Source: Chloroflexota bacterium | Lineage (GTDB): Bacteria; Chloroflexota; Dehalococcoidia; UBA2979 | Reading direction: 5' to 3' | Length of the DNA stretch: 36,711 bases | Assembly (NCBI GenBank): GCA_947470025.1 | Contig: CANIRU010000011.1 | Span: 1 to 36,711, forward strand | In this document: one piece after another, positions 15,375 to 24,155 of the stretch | Layout: every line of letters starts with the position of its first letter | How positions within the stretch are numbered: the stretch's first letter is position 1 | The notes under the pieces: generated by a model | The model's input: the letters and a program-made list of their open reading frames with translations, nothing else | Told to the model about the DNA's origin: nothing | Databases searched by the model: none | Translations under genes and position numbers: made by a program

Positions 15375-16339
15375 TGATCATCGACATCCACGCGCACTAC
15401 CACCCGCGCGCCTACAACTCCGCGATCTCGTCGTTCGCGGAGAACGGCGGCGTTGCGAACGCCGGCGGCATGGGCCGCCATCCCGACACCGACGACGAGG
15501 CAGACATCGCACGCCGACTCGAGATGATGGCGGACGCGGGCGTGTCGATGCAGGTGCTCTCGCCCGCGGCGCGCCGTGACCCGTACTCCCGCAACGAGGC
15601 GGCTGCGGTCGCCGCGGCAAGGCTAGTGAACGATGCCTCGGCGAGCCTCGTGCGGCGCTACCCAGAGCAATTCAAATCGTTCGTGTCCGTGCCAATGCCG
15701 CACGTCGCCGCGTCGGTCGCGGAGCTGAAGCGCGGCATGGACGACCTTGGCATGGTCGGGCTGAACCTGCACATCTCCGCCCTCGGTCGCTCCGTCGCGG
15801 AAGACGAGTTCCTGCCGCTGTACGAGGAACTGGACCGCCGCAAGGGCATCCTCTTCTACCACCCGTGCGGCGACGGGATTCAGTCGCCGATGATCAACGA
15901 CTACGGCTTCTCCGCCGCCGTCGGCACGTCGATGGAGGACGCGACGATCGTGCTGCACCTCATCGCCAAGAGGATTCCGGCGCGGTTCCCAAACATCACC
16001 TTCGTCGTCCCGCACCTCGGCGGGCCGATCCCGATGCTGCTCGAGCGCCTGGACAATCAGTACTCCATGAAGGACCACGACCTGCCAGAGCCGCCGAGCA
16101 TGACCGCGCGCCGGTTCTACTACGACACCGTCGGCCACGGATCGCACGCCGGGCTCACCGCCGCGTGGAAGGCGTTCGGCGCCGACCATGTCCTGCCCGG
16201 GAGCGACTTCCCCGTGCTGCTGTCGTACGAGACCTACCGCGAGACGTTCTCGTGGATCCGCGACGTCGAGATCCCCGCGGGCGACATCGAGCAGATCCTG
16301 GAGCGCACCGCGTCGGCGGTCCTCGCGCCGAAGGGGTAG
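15374..16339 (+). CDS. Metal-dependent amidohydrolase/decarboxylase, ACMSD-like
   Basis: 321 residues. GTG 15374 is used because its first base is the last base of the preceding stop (TAGTG); residues MIIDIHAHYHPR then put the HxH metal motif (His6, His8) at the very start, as in the amidohydrolase_2 family. His163 (FYHPCGD), His214 (VPHLGG) and Asp278 (GSDFP) complete the metal and base set of ACMSD-type decarboxylases and hydratases. These are Zn or Mn TIM-barrel enzymes that remove CO2 from, or add water to, aromatic and ring-cleavage acids. In an operon with the epimerase and P450. Confidence 0.85.
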   Translation: MIIDIHAHYHPRAYNSAISSFAENGGVANAGGMGRHPDTDDEADIARRLEMMADAGVSMQVLSPAARRDPYSRNEAAAVAAARLVNDASASLVRRYPEQFKSFVSVPMPHVAASVAELKRGMDDLGMVGLNLHISALGRSVAEDEFLPLYEELDRRKGILFYHPCGDGIQSPMINDYGFSAAVGTSMEDATIVLHLIAKRIPARFPNITFVVPHLGGPIPMLLERLDNQYSMKDHDLPEPPSMTARRFYYDTVGHGSHAGLTAAWKAFGADHVLPGSDFPVLLSYETYRETFSWIRDVEIPAGDIEQILERTASAVLAPKG

Positions 16340-16350
16340 GCACGGCAGAG

Positions 16351-17550
16351 ATGATGGCAGCGTTCGATCCCGCGCTGCCGTCGTACGTTGTCGACCCGTA
16401 TCCCACACTCGCAGCACTGCGCGCTGAGGATCCTGTCTGGTTCAGCGCGGACCTCGACGCGTGGATCGTGACGGGCTACGCCGAGTGCTCTGCGGCGCTG
16501 CACGATGCCTCGACGTTCCGGTCCGACTTCCTCGCCGTCGAGGGCGCACGATGGGACGAGGCACGACGGCGCAGCGAGGTATTCCTCGGCGGCGTGCCCG
16601 CGCTGTCCGCGATGGCCGAGCCCGACCATCACCGGATGCGCGACACCGTCAGCGGCGTGTTCTCACCTCGCGCCGTGGAGCGGCTGCGCCCGCGCATCGA
16701 GGCAATCGTCAACGAGCTGCTCGACGCGACGGAGCCCGGCGAGCCGTTCGACGTGATGGGTGGCCTCGCCTATCCGCTGCCTCGACGCGTCATCGCGGAG
16801 CAGCTCGGCCTCGCCGAGGCCGACCGCGAGCCGTTACTCCGCGACGCCAGCCGCATCGCCCGCGCGATGTTCGGCGACGGCTCGTCTGGGGAAGCAGAAC
16901 AGGCCCTCGAGGCGCACGCGTCGCTCGCCGCGTACCTCGCTCGCGCTGCCTCGACGCCGGGCGCGTACGACGTCGCGGGTGCGCTGGGACGCGTGCTCGA
17001 GGCACGTGATGCGGGCACGCTGTCGGAGGTCGAGGTGCTTGCGCTGATGGTGGACGTGGCGCTCGCGGGGAACGACCCGACGGCGTGTCTGATCGGCAAC
17101 GGCACGCTCGCGCTGCTCCGTCACCCCGAGGAACGCGCACTGCTCCTCGACGATCCATCGCTGATCCCGGGCGCCGTCGAGGAGTTCCTGCGGTACGACA
17201 GTCCGCTGCACGCGTTGATGCGCATCGCGGCACGAGACGCCGTCCTCGGCGGGCACGAGGTGCGGACGGGGGACGTCGTCTACCTGCTCCTGGGCGCGGC
17301 GAACCGCGATCCCGCCCAGTTCCCCGATCCGGATCGCCTCGATGTCCGCCGAAAGAGCACGCGACATCTCGGGTTCGGCAGCGGCAGCCACCACTGCCTC
17401 GGCGCGCCGCTCGCGCGAATGGTCGCCGAGGTCGCGTTCGGCGCGATGCTCGCGCGCTTCCCGGCCATGCGGCTCGCGCCGCTCGGCCTGGAGCGCGAAC
17501 ACGGGTTCGAGCTGCGCGCCCCGATCCGCCTCCTCGTCCTCACGGACTGA
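16351..17550 (+). CDS. Cytochrome P450
   Basis: 399 residues, a normal length for a soluble bacterial P450, starting at ATG 16351, 11 bases after the amidohydrolase stop (an adjacent ATG at 16354 is equally possible). The heme loop FGSGSHHCLG carries the thiolate ligand Cys349; the K-helix ExxR is Glu278-Arg281; the C-helix HHRMRD region is present. The I-helix oxygen-activation motif reads AGNDPT (239-244) rather than AGxDT, so the usual Thr is displaced by a proline by one residue. It monooxygenates an unidentified small molecule using an electron-transfer partner not encoded here. Last gene of the operon; convergent with the next gene over 20 bases. Confidence 0.92.
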   Translation: MMAAFDPALPSYVVDPYPTLAALRAEDPVWFSADLDAWIVTGYAECSAALHDASTFRSDFLAVEGARWDEARRRSEVFLGGVPALSAMAEPDHHRMRDTVSGVFSPRAVERLRPRIEAIVNELLDATEPGEPFDVMGGLAYPLPRRVIAEQLGLAEADREPLLRDASRIARAMFGDGSSGEAEQALEAHASLAAYLARAASTPGAYDVAGALGRVLEARDAGTLSEVEVLALMVDVALAGNDPTACLIGNGTLALLRHPEERALLLDDPSLIPGAVEEFLRYDSPLHALMRIAARDAVLGGHEVRTGDVVYLLLGAANRDPAQFPDPDRLDVRRKSTRHLGFGSGSHHCLGAPLARMVAEVAFGAMLARFPAMRLAPLGLEREHGFELRAPIRLLVLTD

Positions 17551-17570
17551 CGAGGCACCCGCGCTTAGCG

Positions 17571-18599
17571 CTAGACAGTGATGTTGTACAGGCGGGTCGC
17601 CGTGCCCTCGAACATCGCGGCACGCTCGGTGGAGGTGTAACTCGCCGAGAATCGCTTGAACGCGTTGAAGACGTTGTTGTACGAGAACGACACCTTGTCC
17701 ACCGGGAAGTTGCTCTCGAACATGCAGCGCTCCGGGCCGAACTGCTCGATGCAATACGTCAGGAACGGCGCCATGTCGCTCGCCAGCTCCTCAGAGCCCA
17801 CCGGGGTTTCGCGCATGTGCCAGTCGAAGCCGAACCGAGGCATCCCGAGGCCACCGAGCTTCATCACGACGTTCGGGCACTGCGCCACCGCCGCGATGCC
17901 GGTCCGCCACGTCGCGAGCACCTCGTCCTCGTGCCCCACGTAGGGGCCGATGCGGATGAAGCCGCCGACGTGGTTCACCACGATCGTCAGCTCCGGCACG
18001 GCGTGCGCGAAGTCCGCGAGTTCCTGCAGCTGGTGGTGGTACTGCCAGGCGTCGAACGTCATGCCCTTTCGTGCGAGCACGCGCGCGCCCTCGCGGAACG
18101 CCTCGCTCCCGTAGTCGCCCAGGAGGTTCGGCTCCATGCCGCCGAGGTTGATCTCCGGGTGCGGGTCGAGCGCGACGATCTGCCGGATGCCGCGGAAGCG
18201 GTTCGGACTGGCGGCCTGCAAGGCGTCCAGCACCGGCTCCACCGCCGCACCGAGCTTCAGGTCCGCGCGCCCGACGATCGCCGCGGCGATCCTCGTCGAG
18301 CCGTAGACGCCGCTGGCGCTGGCCGCCGCGATGCCCTGCACGAACTCGACCTCACCGACAGAGCGGAGCTCCGCAGGCCCGTCGGCGCGATACATCGAGC
18401 GCGCCTCGACGAACACGGTCGACCGCACGTTGTGGCCGCCCTGCGCGTCGGCGTTGACCTGATCGAGCAGGTAGCGGTCGTACGGCGCGCGATCGGCGCG
18501 GAGGTCCCAGAGGTGATGATGCGGGTCGCAGATCGGGAGCTCCGGTTCGAGGATCTCCTCGGTCGCCAAGGCGTGCCAGTCGTTGTCACCAATCGGCAT
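17571..18599 (-). CDS. TIM-barrel metal-dependent hydrolase (COG3618/amidohydrolase_2 type)
   Basis: 342 residues. ATG 18599 has AGGGAG upstream and opens directly into the barrel; extending to 19205 gives only arginine-rich noise overlapping the next gene. Metal motif CDPHHHLWD (His27, His29), a middle VNHVGGF histidine, and FESNFPVDK near the end, where COG3618-type lactonases have SNFPVD instead of the GSDFP of ACMSD. Family members hydrolyse lactones such as fuconolactone or 2-pyrone dicarboxylic acid. Probably part of the same catabolic set; follows the single CaiB gene on the same strand after 95 bases. Confidence 0.82.
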   Translation of the reverse strand: MPIGDNDWHALATEEILEPELPICDPHHHLWDLRADRAPYDRYLLDQVNADAQGGHNVRSTVFVEARSMYRADGPAELRSVGEVEFVQGIAAASASGVYGSTRIAAAIVGRADLKLGAAVEPVLDALQAASPNRFRGIRQIVALDPHPEINLGGMEPNLLGDYGSEAFREGARVLARKGMTFDAWQYHHQLQELADFAHAVPELTIVVNHVGGFIRIGPYVGHEDEVLATWRTGIAAVAQCPNVVMKLGGLGMPRFGFDWHMRETPVGSEELASDMAPFLTYCIEQFGPERCMFESNFPVDKVSFSYNNVFNAFKRFSASYTSTERAAMFEGTATRLYNITV

Positions 18600-18694
18600 C
18601 GCGCCACTCCCTAGCCTCGAACGTCCCTCATGCTCGCGACACTGTCGGCCGATCGAGGCAACTCGGCAAGTCGAGGCGCACCCACCGCCGAGGG

Positions 18695-19930
18695 CTAGCC
18701 GCCGGGCGCGCGCGTGTCGCCGACCCAGCCCTCGCCCGTCCACGACTTCACGATGCCGCTCGCCTCGAGGTCGGCGATCGCGGCGGCGTCGAAGCCAGCC
18801 TCCGTCAGCACCTCGTGCGTGTGCTCGCCGAGGATCGGAGCGAAGCGTTCGAACTCCACCGGCGTGCGCGAAAAGCGCGCGGGCACCCCCTGATGGAGCA
18901 CCGTGCCCTCCGTCGGGTGGTCGAGCTCCCACGTCATGCCGATGTGCCGCACCTGCGGGTCGTCCAGCGCCTCGGCAATGCTGTTCACCGGGGCGGCGGC
19001 CGTGTCGGCGGCCCAGAGCAGCGGCAGCCACTCGTCGCGCGTCTTCGTCAGGAAGATGGCGCGCACGTCCTCGACCACCGCGGCGTATTCGGCGCCGCTC
19101 CCGCCGCGCAGGGCGATGTACTGCGGGCGCTCGATGAGGTTGCAGAAGCGCTCCCAGAACACGGACTCGCTGTTCGCCGTGCTCACGTACTTCCCGTCCG
19201 CACACTTGAGGTAGGTCAGCGCCGGCTCCGCCGTCCTCGGCTTCGGCAGCTCGCCGTCACGCGCGTAGAGCACGGTGTCGCGCAGCGAGAGCGACATCAG
19301 CGCACCTAGCATCGACACGTCCACGTGCTGGCCTCGACCGGAGCGTTCGCGCTCGATGATGGCGGCGAGGATCGCGTTCGCTGCCCACAGGCCGTTCACG
19401 TACCCCGCCGTGCCGCCCGTGCCGTCCTCGGGCTCGCCCGCCTCGTTCACCCGCACCACGCCACCGACCCCGGCGTATTGCGGCCCATGCCCGGCGAGCT
19501 TCACGTACGGCCCATCCTGCCCGTATCCGGACAACGAGCAGACGATGATGCGCGGGTTGATCTTCGATAGCGTCTCGTAGTCGATGCCCATCCACGCGAG
19601 GACGCCCGGCCGGTACCCCTCGATCACCACGTCCGCCCGCTCGGCAAGGCGGTAGAACACCTCCTGCGAACGCGGGCGCAACTCCGGCCGCAGCAGGTCG
19701 AGCGCGATGCTGCGCTTGTTCCGCCCGAGGGGGTTGTACGCGCTGGCGCGGCGCTCGCCCTCGGGCGTCGGCAGGTACGGGGTGAAGGAATCGCGCGGCA
19801 TGCCGTAGCGCGGCTCCGGCTCCTCCACCTTGATCACGTCCATGCCCATATCGGCGAGCAGGTGCGCTGCGTAGGGCGCCGCCATCAACCGCGACAGGTC
19901 GAGCATCCGGTAGCCGCTGAGCAACGCCAT
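18695..19930 (-). CDS. CaiB/BaiF family CoA-transferase-like protein lacking the usual Asp
   Basis: 411 residues, one normal-length family III domain. ATG 19930 is preferred to an upstream in-frame start at 19951 because the family begins right at LLSGYRMLDLSRLMAAPYAA. LLADMGMDVIKVEEPE and LGRNKRSIALDL are the CoA-binding N-terminal motifs, and ERERSGRGQHVDVSM is the mid-domain signature. Where relatives have the catalytic Asp before Tyr-x-x-Gly, this one reads AGYVNG, so the position is Gly176. It may use a different mechanism, transfer poorly, or act with a partner. Divergent from the aldo/keto reductase gene; the 177-base gap carries three CCTCGA hexamers. Confidence 0.85.
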   Translation of the reverse strand: MALLSGYRMLDLSRLMAAPYAAHLLADMGMDVIKVEEPEPRYGMPRDSFTPYLPTPEGERRASAYNPLGRNKRSIALDLLRPELRPRSQEVFYRLAERADVVIEGYRPGVLAWMGIDYETLSKINPRIIVCSLSGYGQDGPYVKLAGHGPQYAGVGGVVRVNEAGEPEDGTGGTAGYVNGLWAANAILAAIIERERSGRGQHVDVSMLGALMSLSLRDTVLYARDGELPKPRTAEPALTYLKCADGKYVSTANSESVFWERFCNLIERPQYIALRGGSGAEYAAVVEDVRAIFLTKTRDEWLPLLWAADTAAAPVNSIAEALDDPQVRHIGMTWELDHPTEGTVLHQGVPARFSRTPVEFERFAPILGEHTHEVLTEAGFDAAAIADLEASGIVKSWTGEGWVGDTRAPGG

Positions 19931-20107
19931 CCCCGACCCCCTCGAACCCATCCGGGCATAACCATTGAAATCACGCCGAGGCGGACTATGTCGCGGGGAG
20001 GCGAGTCCGGCAAGCGCAGGACGGTTGATCTAGACTCCGCACCTCGAATCGCACAGCGAAGCGCGCGGTCGCCACCTCGAAGGCGCCGCTAGAAGAAGGA
20101 ACCCGCG

Positions 20108-21052
20108 ATGGAATACCGCACGTTGGGCCGCTCCGGCCTGCAGGTCTCGGTCATCAGCCTCGGCACCAACCAGTTCGGCAGCCCCGTCGACGCACCGGGC
20201 GTGCAGACGATCATGGACGCCGCCCTGGAGTCCGGCATCAACTTCGTCGACACCGCCGATGGCTACGGCGGCGGCCTGTCCGAGGAGTACATCGGCCGGG
20301 CGGTCAAGGAGAAGCGGTACGACTGGATCGTCATGAGCAAGTTCGGCAACTACCCCATGGGGGACGGCGGCCCGAACAAGCGCGGCAACTCGCGCGGCTA
20401 CATGCGGAAGGCGCTCACCGGCACGCTGAAGCGCATGGGCACCGACTACCTCGATGTCTACCTGTTCCACCGCGCCCACCCGGTCACGCCGATCGAGGAG
20501 CAGATGTCGGCGATGAACGACCTCGTGTCGGAGGGCCTCGTGCGGTACGTGGGCTGCTCCAACTGGCCGGCGTGGCAGATCGCCGCGGCGAACGAGACGG
20601 CGAGCCGCCACGGCTGGGCCCCGTTCGTCGCCTCGCAGCCCGCGTACTCGCTGATGAACCGCGCCGTCGAGGGCGAGCACATGGACGCCTGCACGGCGTA
20701 CGGCCTCGGCCTGACGACATTCTCCTCGCTCGCGGGCGGCTTCCTCACCGGAAAGCACCGCCGAGGCCAGGCGCCCGTCGCCGACACGCGTGTCGCGCGC
20801 AACCCGCGCGCGGGCGAGACGCTGCTCACGGACGCGAACTTCGACAAGCTCGAGGCGTGGGAGGCTATCGCGAAGGACGCCGGCATCACGATGACCGAAC
20901 TCGCGCTGGCGTGGATCATCGCGCACCCCGTGGTGTCCTCGGTCATCTGTGGCGCCACGGGCGCCGCCCAGGTACAGGAGAACGCGAAGGTCGCCGAGGC
21001 CGTTGCGAAGATCACGCCCGACGTGATGGCGGCGGTGAAAGCGGCGAAGTAG
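20108..21052 (+). CDS. Aldo/keto reductase
   Basis: 314 residues, an NADPH-dependent oxidoreductase of the TIM-barrel AKR superfamily, closest in look to the voltage-channel beta-subunit/YajO group. The catalytic tetrad is complete: Asp48 (FVDTAD), Tyr53 (GYGGG), Lys78 (MSKFG) and His121 (LFHRAHP). The NADP-binding end, SSVICGATGAAQVQEN, is also in place. It reduces aldehydes or ketones of unknown identity. ATG 20108 has AAGGAA upstream; TAGACTCC at 20031 is a possible -10 box. Single-gene unit, closed by a strong UUCG hairpin. Confidence 0.92.
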   Translation: MEYRTLGRSGLQVSVISLGTNQFGSPVDAPGVQTIMDAALESGINFVDTADGYGGGLSEEYIGRAVKEKRYDWIVMSKFGNYPMGDGGPNKRGNSRGYMRKALTGTLKRMGTDYLDVYLFHRAHPVTPIEEQMSAMNDLVSEGLVRYVGCSNWPAWQIAAANETASRHGWAPFVASQPAYSLMNRAVEGEHMDACTAYGLGLTTFSSLAGGFLTGKHRRGQAPVADTRVARNPRAGETLLTDANFDKLEAWEAIAKDAGITMTELALAWIIAHPVVSSVICGATGAAQVQENAKVAEAVAKITPDVMAAVKAAK

Positions 21053-21079
21053 CGCCGCACCCCCCGCTGAGGTCACATG

Positions 21080-21105
21080 AGACGGGCGCCTTCGGGCGCC
21101 CGTCT
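21080..21105. terminator. UUCG-tetraloop bidirectional terminator
   Basis: AGACGGGCGCC, loop TTCG, GGCGCCCGTCT: an 11-bp perfect stem closed by a C-G pair with the very stable UUCG loop, between the convergent aldo/keto reductase and MFS genes. Confidence 0.88.
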
Positions 21106-21107
21106 TG

Positions 21108-22442
21108 CTATACCGCCGCGTCGGGCCTCCTCGACGGCGCACCGCCGAGGAGCAGCATCGCGAGCGTGCTGGCCCCACTGAGGATTGCGAACACAAGGAA
21201 CGCCGTGTTGTAACTCTGCGTCAGGTCGTAGATCCACGCGGCGAAGAACGGACCGCCCACGCCGCCGATCAGATCAAACGGCGCCGAGTAGCCTCGCAGC
21301 GTCGCGATGTTCGCTCGGCCGAAGTAGTCCGGCCAGATCTGGAGCTTCAACTGCAACATGCCGCCCGCGGCGATGCCGAAGATCAGGACGGCGATGTACG
21401 CGAGCGTGATCGTCGGTGAATAGAGCACGAGGGCCGTCCCGAGCGTCGCGATCGTGCCCATCGCGACGTAGCAGTACTGGATGTGCAGGCGGTCGCTCAG
21501 CCATGCCCACAGGAACCGCGCGACGAACGTCCCGATGATGAAGCTCGTCGATGCGAACGCCGCGGACTGCGGGGTCAGGCCACGGCTGATGAAGAACGCG
21601 ATGATGTGGGTCATGAACGCCGGTCCCGCCAGCGCGATCACCGGCAGCACAAGCGTGAGCACCCAGAATGCGCGCGTGCGCATTGCCTCGCGCGGCTCCC
21701 AGTCCTCCATCGTGCGGTGCACGCCGAAGCGCCCGCGGTGCGCCTCGACGGCTCGCGGTGCGGCGATCTCACCAGGCGCGAGCGGCGGCGGAGCGACATC
21801 GCCGTCCGGAAGCAGCCCCATCGCCTCGGGACGCGGACGCCAGAAGATCGCCGCGGGGATGCCAACGAGCACGATCAGCAATGCGCCCAGGACGAACCAC
21901 GTCGCACGCCACCCGACGTTGATGACGAGGAACTGAGCGAGCGGCACCCCGACGAACCCTGCGATAGGGATCCCGAGGGACACCATGCCCGCCGCCTGCG
22001 CCCGACGGCGCTGGAACCACTCGGCGACCCCGGCGGAGATGCCGATGACCTGGATCATCGGGCGGGTGATGCCGTTCACGACGCCAAAGATGAGGTAGTA
22101 GACCCAGATGCTGTGGACACCGGCGATCGCCATGATCGACAGCCCGCCGACCACGCCCGACAGCGCCATCGGCACACGCGATCCGAAGCGGTCCGAGATC
22201 CGCCCGAGGAACGGTGCCGCGAGCGCTGCGATGATCGACGCCGGGATGTTCGCCCCCACGATCGAAGTGCGACTCCAGCCGAGATCCTCCGACATCGGCA
22301 CGAGCATGACGGTCAGCCCGTACATCCCCGCGATCGTCCCACCGAACTGCGCGAGGAATGACACGGCGACGATCACCCAGCCATAGAAGAACCTCGGCCC
22401 GGCCGGGGTCTCGACTGCGGGCGTCGTCGTCGGAGCAGCCAT
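21108..22442 (-). CDS. MFS transporter, monocarboxylate/OFA-like
   Basis: 444 residues with twelve predicted helices in two halves. The opening FFYGWVIVAVSFLAQFGGTIAGMYGLTV, split here by position 18-45, is typical of the oxalate/formate antiporter-monocarboxylate transporter branch of the major facilitator superfamily. The loop between helices 2 and 3 (GRISDRFGSR) is the MFS signature A. A charged central loop (about 205-245) separates the halves. Probably imports or exports a carboxylic acid linked to the adjacent CoA-transferase genes. ATG 22442; no gene in the 319-base gap upstream except a hairpin. Confidence 0.85.
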   Translation of the reverse strand: MAAPTTTPAVETPAGPRFFYGWVIVAVSFLAQFGGTIAGMYGLTVMLVPMSEDLGWSRTSIVGANIPASIIAALAAPFLGRISDRFGSRVPMALSGVVGGLSIMAIAGVHSIWVYYLIFGVVNGITRPMIQVIGISAGVAEWFQRRRAQAAGMVSLGIPIAGFVGVPLAQFLVINVGWRATWFVLGALLIVLVGIPAAIFWRPRPEAMGLLPDGDVAPPPLAPGEIAAPRAVEAHRGRFGVHRTMEDWEPREAMRTRAFWVLTLVLPVIALAGPAFMTHIIAFFISRGLTPQSAAFASTSFIIGTFVARFLWAWLSDRLHIQYCYVAMGTIATLGTALVLYSPTITLAYIAVLIFGIAAGGMLQLKLQIWPDYFGRANIATLRGYSAPFDLIGGVGGPFFAAWIYDLTQSYNTAFLVFAILSGASTLAMLLLGGAPSRRPDAAV

Positions 22443-22574
22443 CGCGTCCCATCCTCGCGGTCACCTCGTCGGCGCGCATGGTACGCCTCGACGCGGATAG
22501 ATGGACTGGTGCGTAGCCGTGCGCGGCCGACGGCAGACCCGACGAGTTCCATCTGATCTCGCATCTCGGGATAC

Positions 22575-22595
22575 TTGAAGGGCGAAGCCCTTCAA
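22575..22595. repeat. Intergenic hairpin (REP-like)
   Basis: TTGAAGGGC, loop GAA, GCCCTTCAA: a perfect 9-bp stem inside the 22443-22761 gap, which otherwise holds G-rich and C-rich runs and no gene. Could be a terminator or a dispersed palindrome. Confidence 0.45.
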
Positions 22596-22699
22596 CTCTC
22601 AGCCCCTCCCGCGCCCGCGCGAAGCGCCGTTCTCCGTGGAAAGCACGAGGGGGCGGGGGTGGGCCGCCCCGCTCAAGCACCCCGACGCCAATTCGCGCG

Positions 22700-22730
22700 T
22701 TGACGCATCCCGCCCGCCGTGGAATATCGT
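22700..22730 (+). promoter_or_regulatory. Probable promoter of the acyl-CoA hydrolase/transferase gene
   Basis: TTGACG (22700-22705) and TATCGT (22725-22730), 19 bases apart, 31 bases before GTG 22762. Spacing is a little long. Confidence 0.45.
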
Positions 22731-22761
22731 GCGAACGAACGAGGGGACGACGGGAGCGCGC

Positions 22762-24066
22762 GTGGACCATCAGGAGAGCTACCGGGCGAAGCTGCGCAGA
22801 GCAGAGGACGCCGTCGCCCCGATCCAGGACGGCGCGTTCATCCTGCAGAGCATGGCCGCCGGCGAGCCAGGCGCCCTCGTCGAGGCGATCGGGGCACGCG
22901 CCCGTGCGGGCTCCCTGCACGACGTCCGCATGAGCGCCCTCCTTCCGATGGGCGCCAGCGCCCGCTCCATCCTCGCCCCGGACGTCCGCGACGCGATTCA
23001 CTGGGAGTCGTTCTTCGTCGGGGGCGCGGATCGCCCGCTGGTCGCGTCCGGCGACGCACTGGTCATCCCCGCGTACTTCCACCAGATGCCGCGCCTCGTC
23101 ACCGACTATATGGACGTCGACGTCACGCTGGTGTCCGTCTCGCCGATGGACGACCACGGGTACATGAGCCTCGGCGTGAGCGTCGACCTCATGCCGGCCG
23201 CGATCAAGAAGGCGACCTACGTCGTCGCGCAGGTGAACCGCCACATGCCGCGCGTGCATGGCACCGGCTTCGTCCACATCTCGGAACTCGACGCCGTCGT
23301 CGAGCACGACGCTCCCCTTCCCGAGCTCGCCGCACCCGCGGCACGCCCGGAGGACGAGGCGATCGGGCGCATCATCGCGGAGATGATCCCGGACGGCGCC
23401 TGCATCCAGCTCGGCATCGGCGGGATGCCGAACGGCGTCGCGCGGAACCTGATGGATCATCGTCACCTCGGCATCCACACGGAGATGTTCGTGGAGTCGA
23501 TGGTCGACCTGATCACCAGCGGCGTCGCGGACGGGTCGCACAAGACGTTCCACCCTGGCCGCGCGGTCTACACGTTCGCCGCCGGCACGAAGCGCATGTA
23601 CGACTTCCTGCACGACAACGCGGCCATCGAGGCGCACCCGGTGTCGTACGTGAACCTCCCCGCGAACATCGCGAAGAACGACGGACTGGTTTCTGTGAAC
23701 TCGACGATGGAGATCGACCTGACCGGCCAGTGCTGCTCCGAGTCGATCGGCACGGCGCAGTACAGCGGCACGGGCGGGCAGATGGACTATGCGCGTGGCG
23801 CGTTCGACTCGCCCGGCGGGAAGTCGATCCTCGCGTTCTACTCCACGGCGAAGAGCGGCACGATCTCGCGCGTGGTGCCGACGCTCACCCCCGGCGCCGT
23901 CGTCACCACGCCGCGGACCGAGGTGCACTGGCTGGTGTCGGAGTACGGCGCGGCGAACCTCAAGGGGAAGTCCACGCGCGAGCGCGCGCTCGCGATCATC
24001 GGCCTCGCGCACCCGCAGTTCCGCGAGGAGCTGACGAACGCGGCGCGGACGCTCCACTACATCTAG
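22762..24066 (+). CDS. Acetyl-CoA hydrolase/transferase, 4-hydroxybutyrate CoA-transferase-like
   Basis: 434 residues from GTG 22762 (GGGAG five bases upstream); the frame is open further upstream but that part overlaps the promoter and lacks family character. Motifs of the family I acetyl-CoA hydrolase/transferase group: GIGGMPNGVARNL (CoA-binding glycine loop), catalytic Glu241 in IHTEMF, and SVNSTMEIDLTGQ followed by GTGGQMDYARG. Glu241 would form the glutamyl-CoA thioester. Likely activates a short carboxylic or hydroxy acid with acetyl- or butyryl-CoA as donor. Good candidate for the activation step of the surrounding catabolic genes. Closed by a 17-bp terminator. Confidence 0.88.
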   Translation: MDHQESYRAKLRRAEDAVAPIQDGAFILQSMAAGEPGALVEAIGARARAGSLHDVRMSALLPMGASARSILAPDVRDAIHWESFFVGGADRPLVASGDALVIPAYFHQMPRLVTDYMDVDVTLVSVSPMDDHGYMSLGVSVDLMPAAIKKATYVVAQVNRHMPRVHGTGFVHISELDAVVEHDAPLPELAAPAARPEDEAIGRIIAEMIPDGACIQLGIGGMPNGVARNLMDHRHLGIHTEMFVESMVDLITSGVADGSHKTFHPGRAVYTFAAGTKRMYDFLHDNAAIEAHPVSYVNLPANIAKNDGLVSVNSTMEIDLTGQCCSESIGTAQYSGTGGQMDYARGAFDSPGGKSILAFYSTAKSGTISRVVPTLTPGAVVTTPRTEVHWLVSEYGAANLKGKSTRERALAIIGLAHPQFREELTNAARTLHYI

Positions 24067-24099
24067 CCCCGAAGGCGCAAACATCAGCCTCGTTCGACG

Positions 24100-24137
24100 A
24101 AGTGAAGAGGGGAGCCCTATGGCTCCCCTCTTCACTT
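24100..24137. terminator. Long bidirectional hairpin terminator
   Basis: Perfect 17-bp stem AAGTGAAGAGGGGAGCC / GGCTCCCCTCTTCACTT with loop CTAT, between convergent genes. Confidence 0.9.
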
Positions 24138-24155
24138 GCCCTGCCGACGCGTGCC

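Noticed and set aside
21769-24135. Long minus-strand frame of 788 codons over the CoA-transferase and MFS genes
   Set aside because: It is extremely rich in Arg, Asp, Val and His with no motifs, overlaps genes with full catalytic motifs, and is typical of antisense frames in GC-rich DNA.
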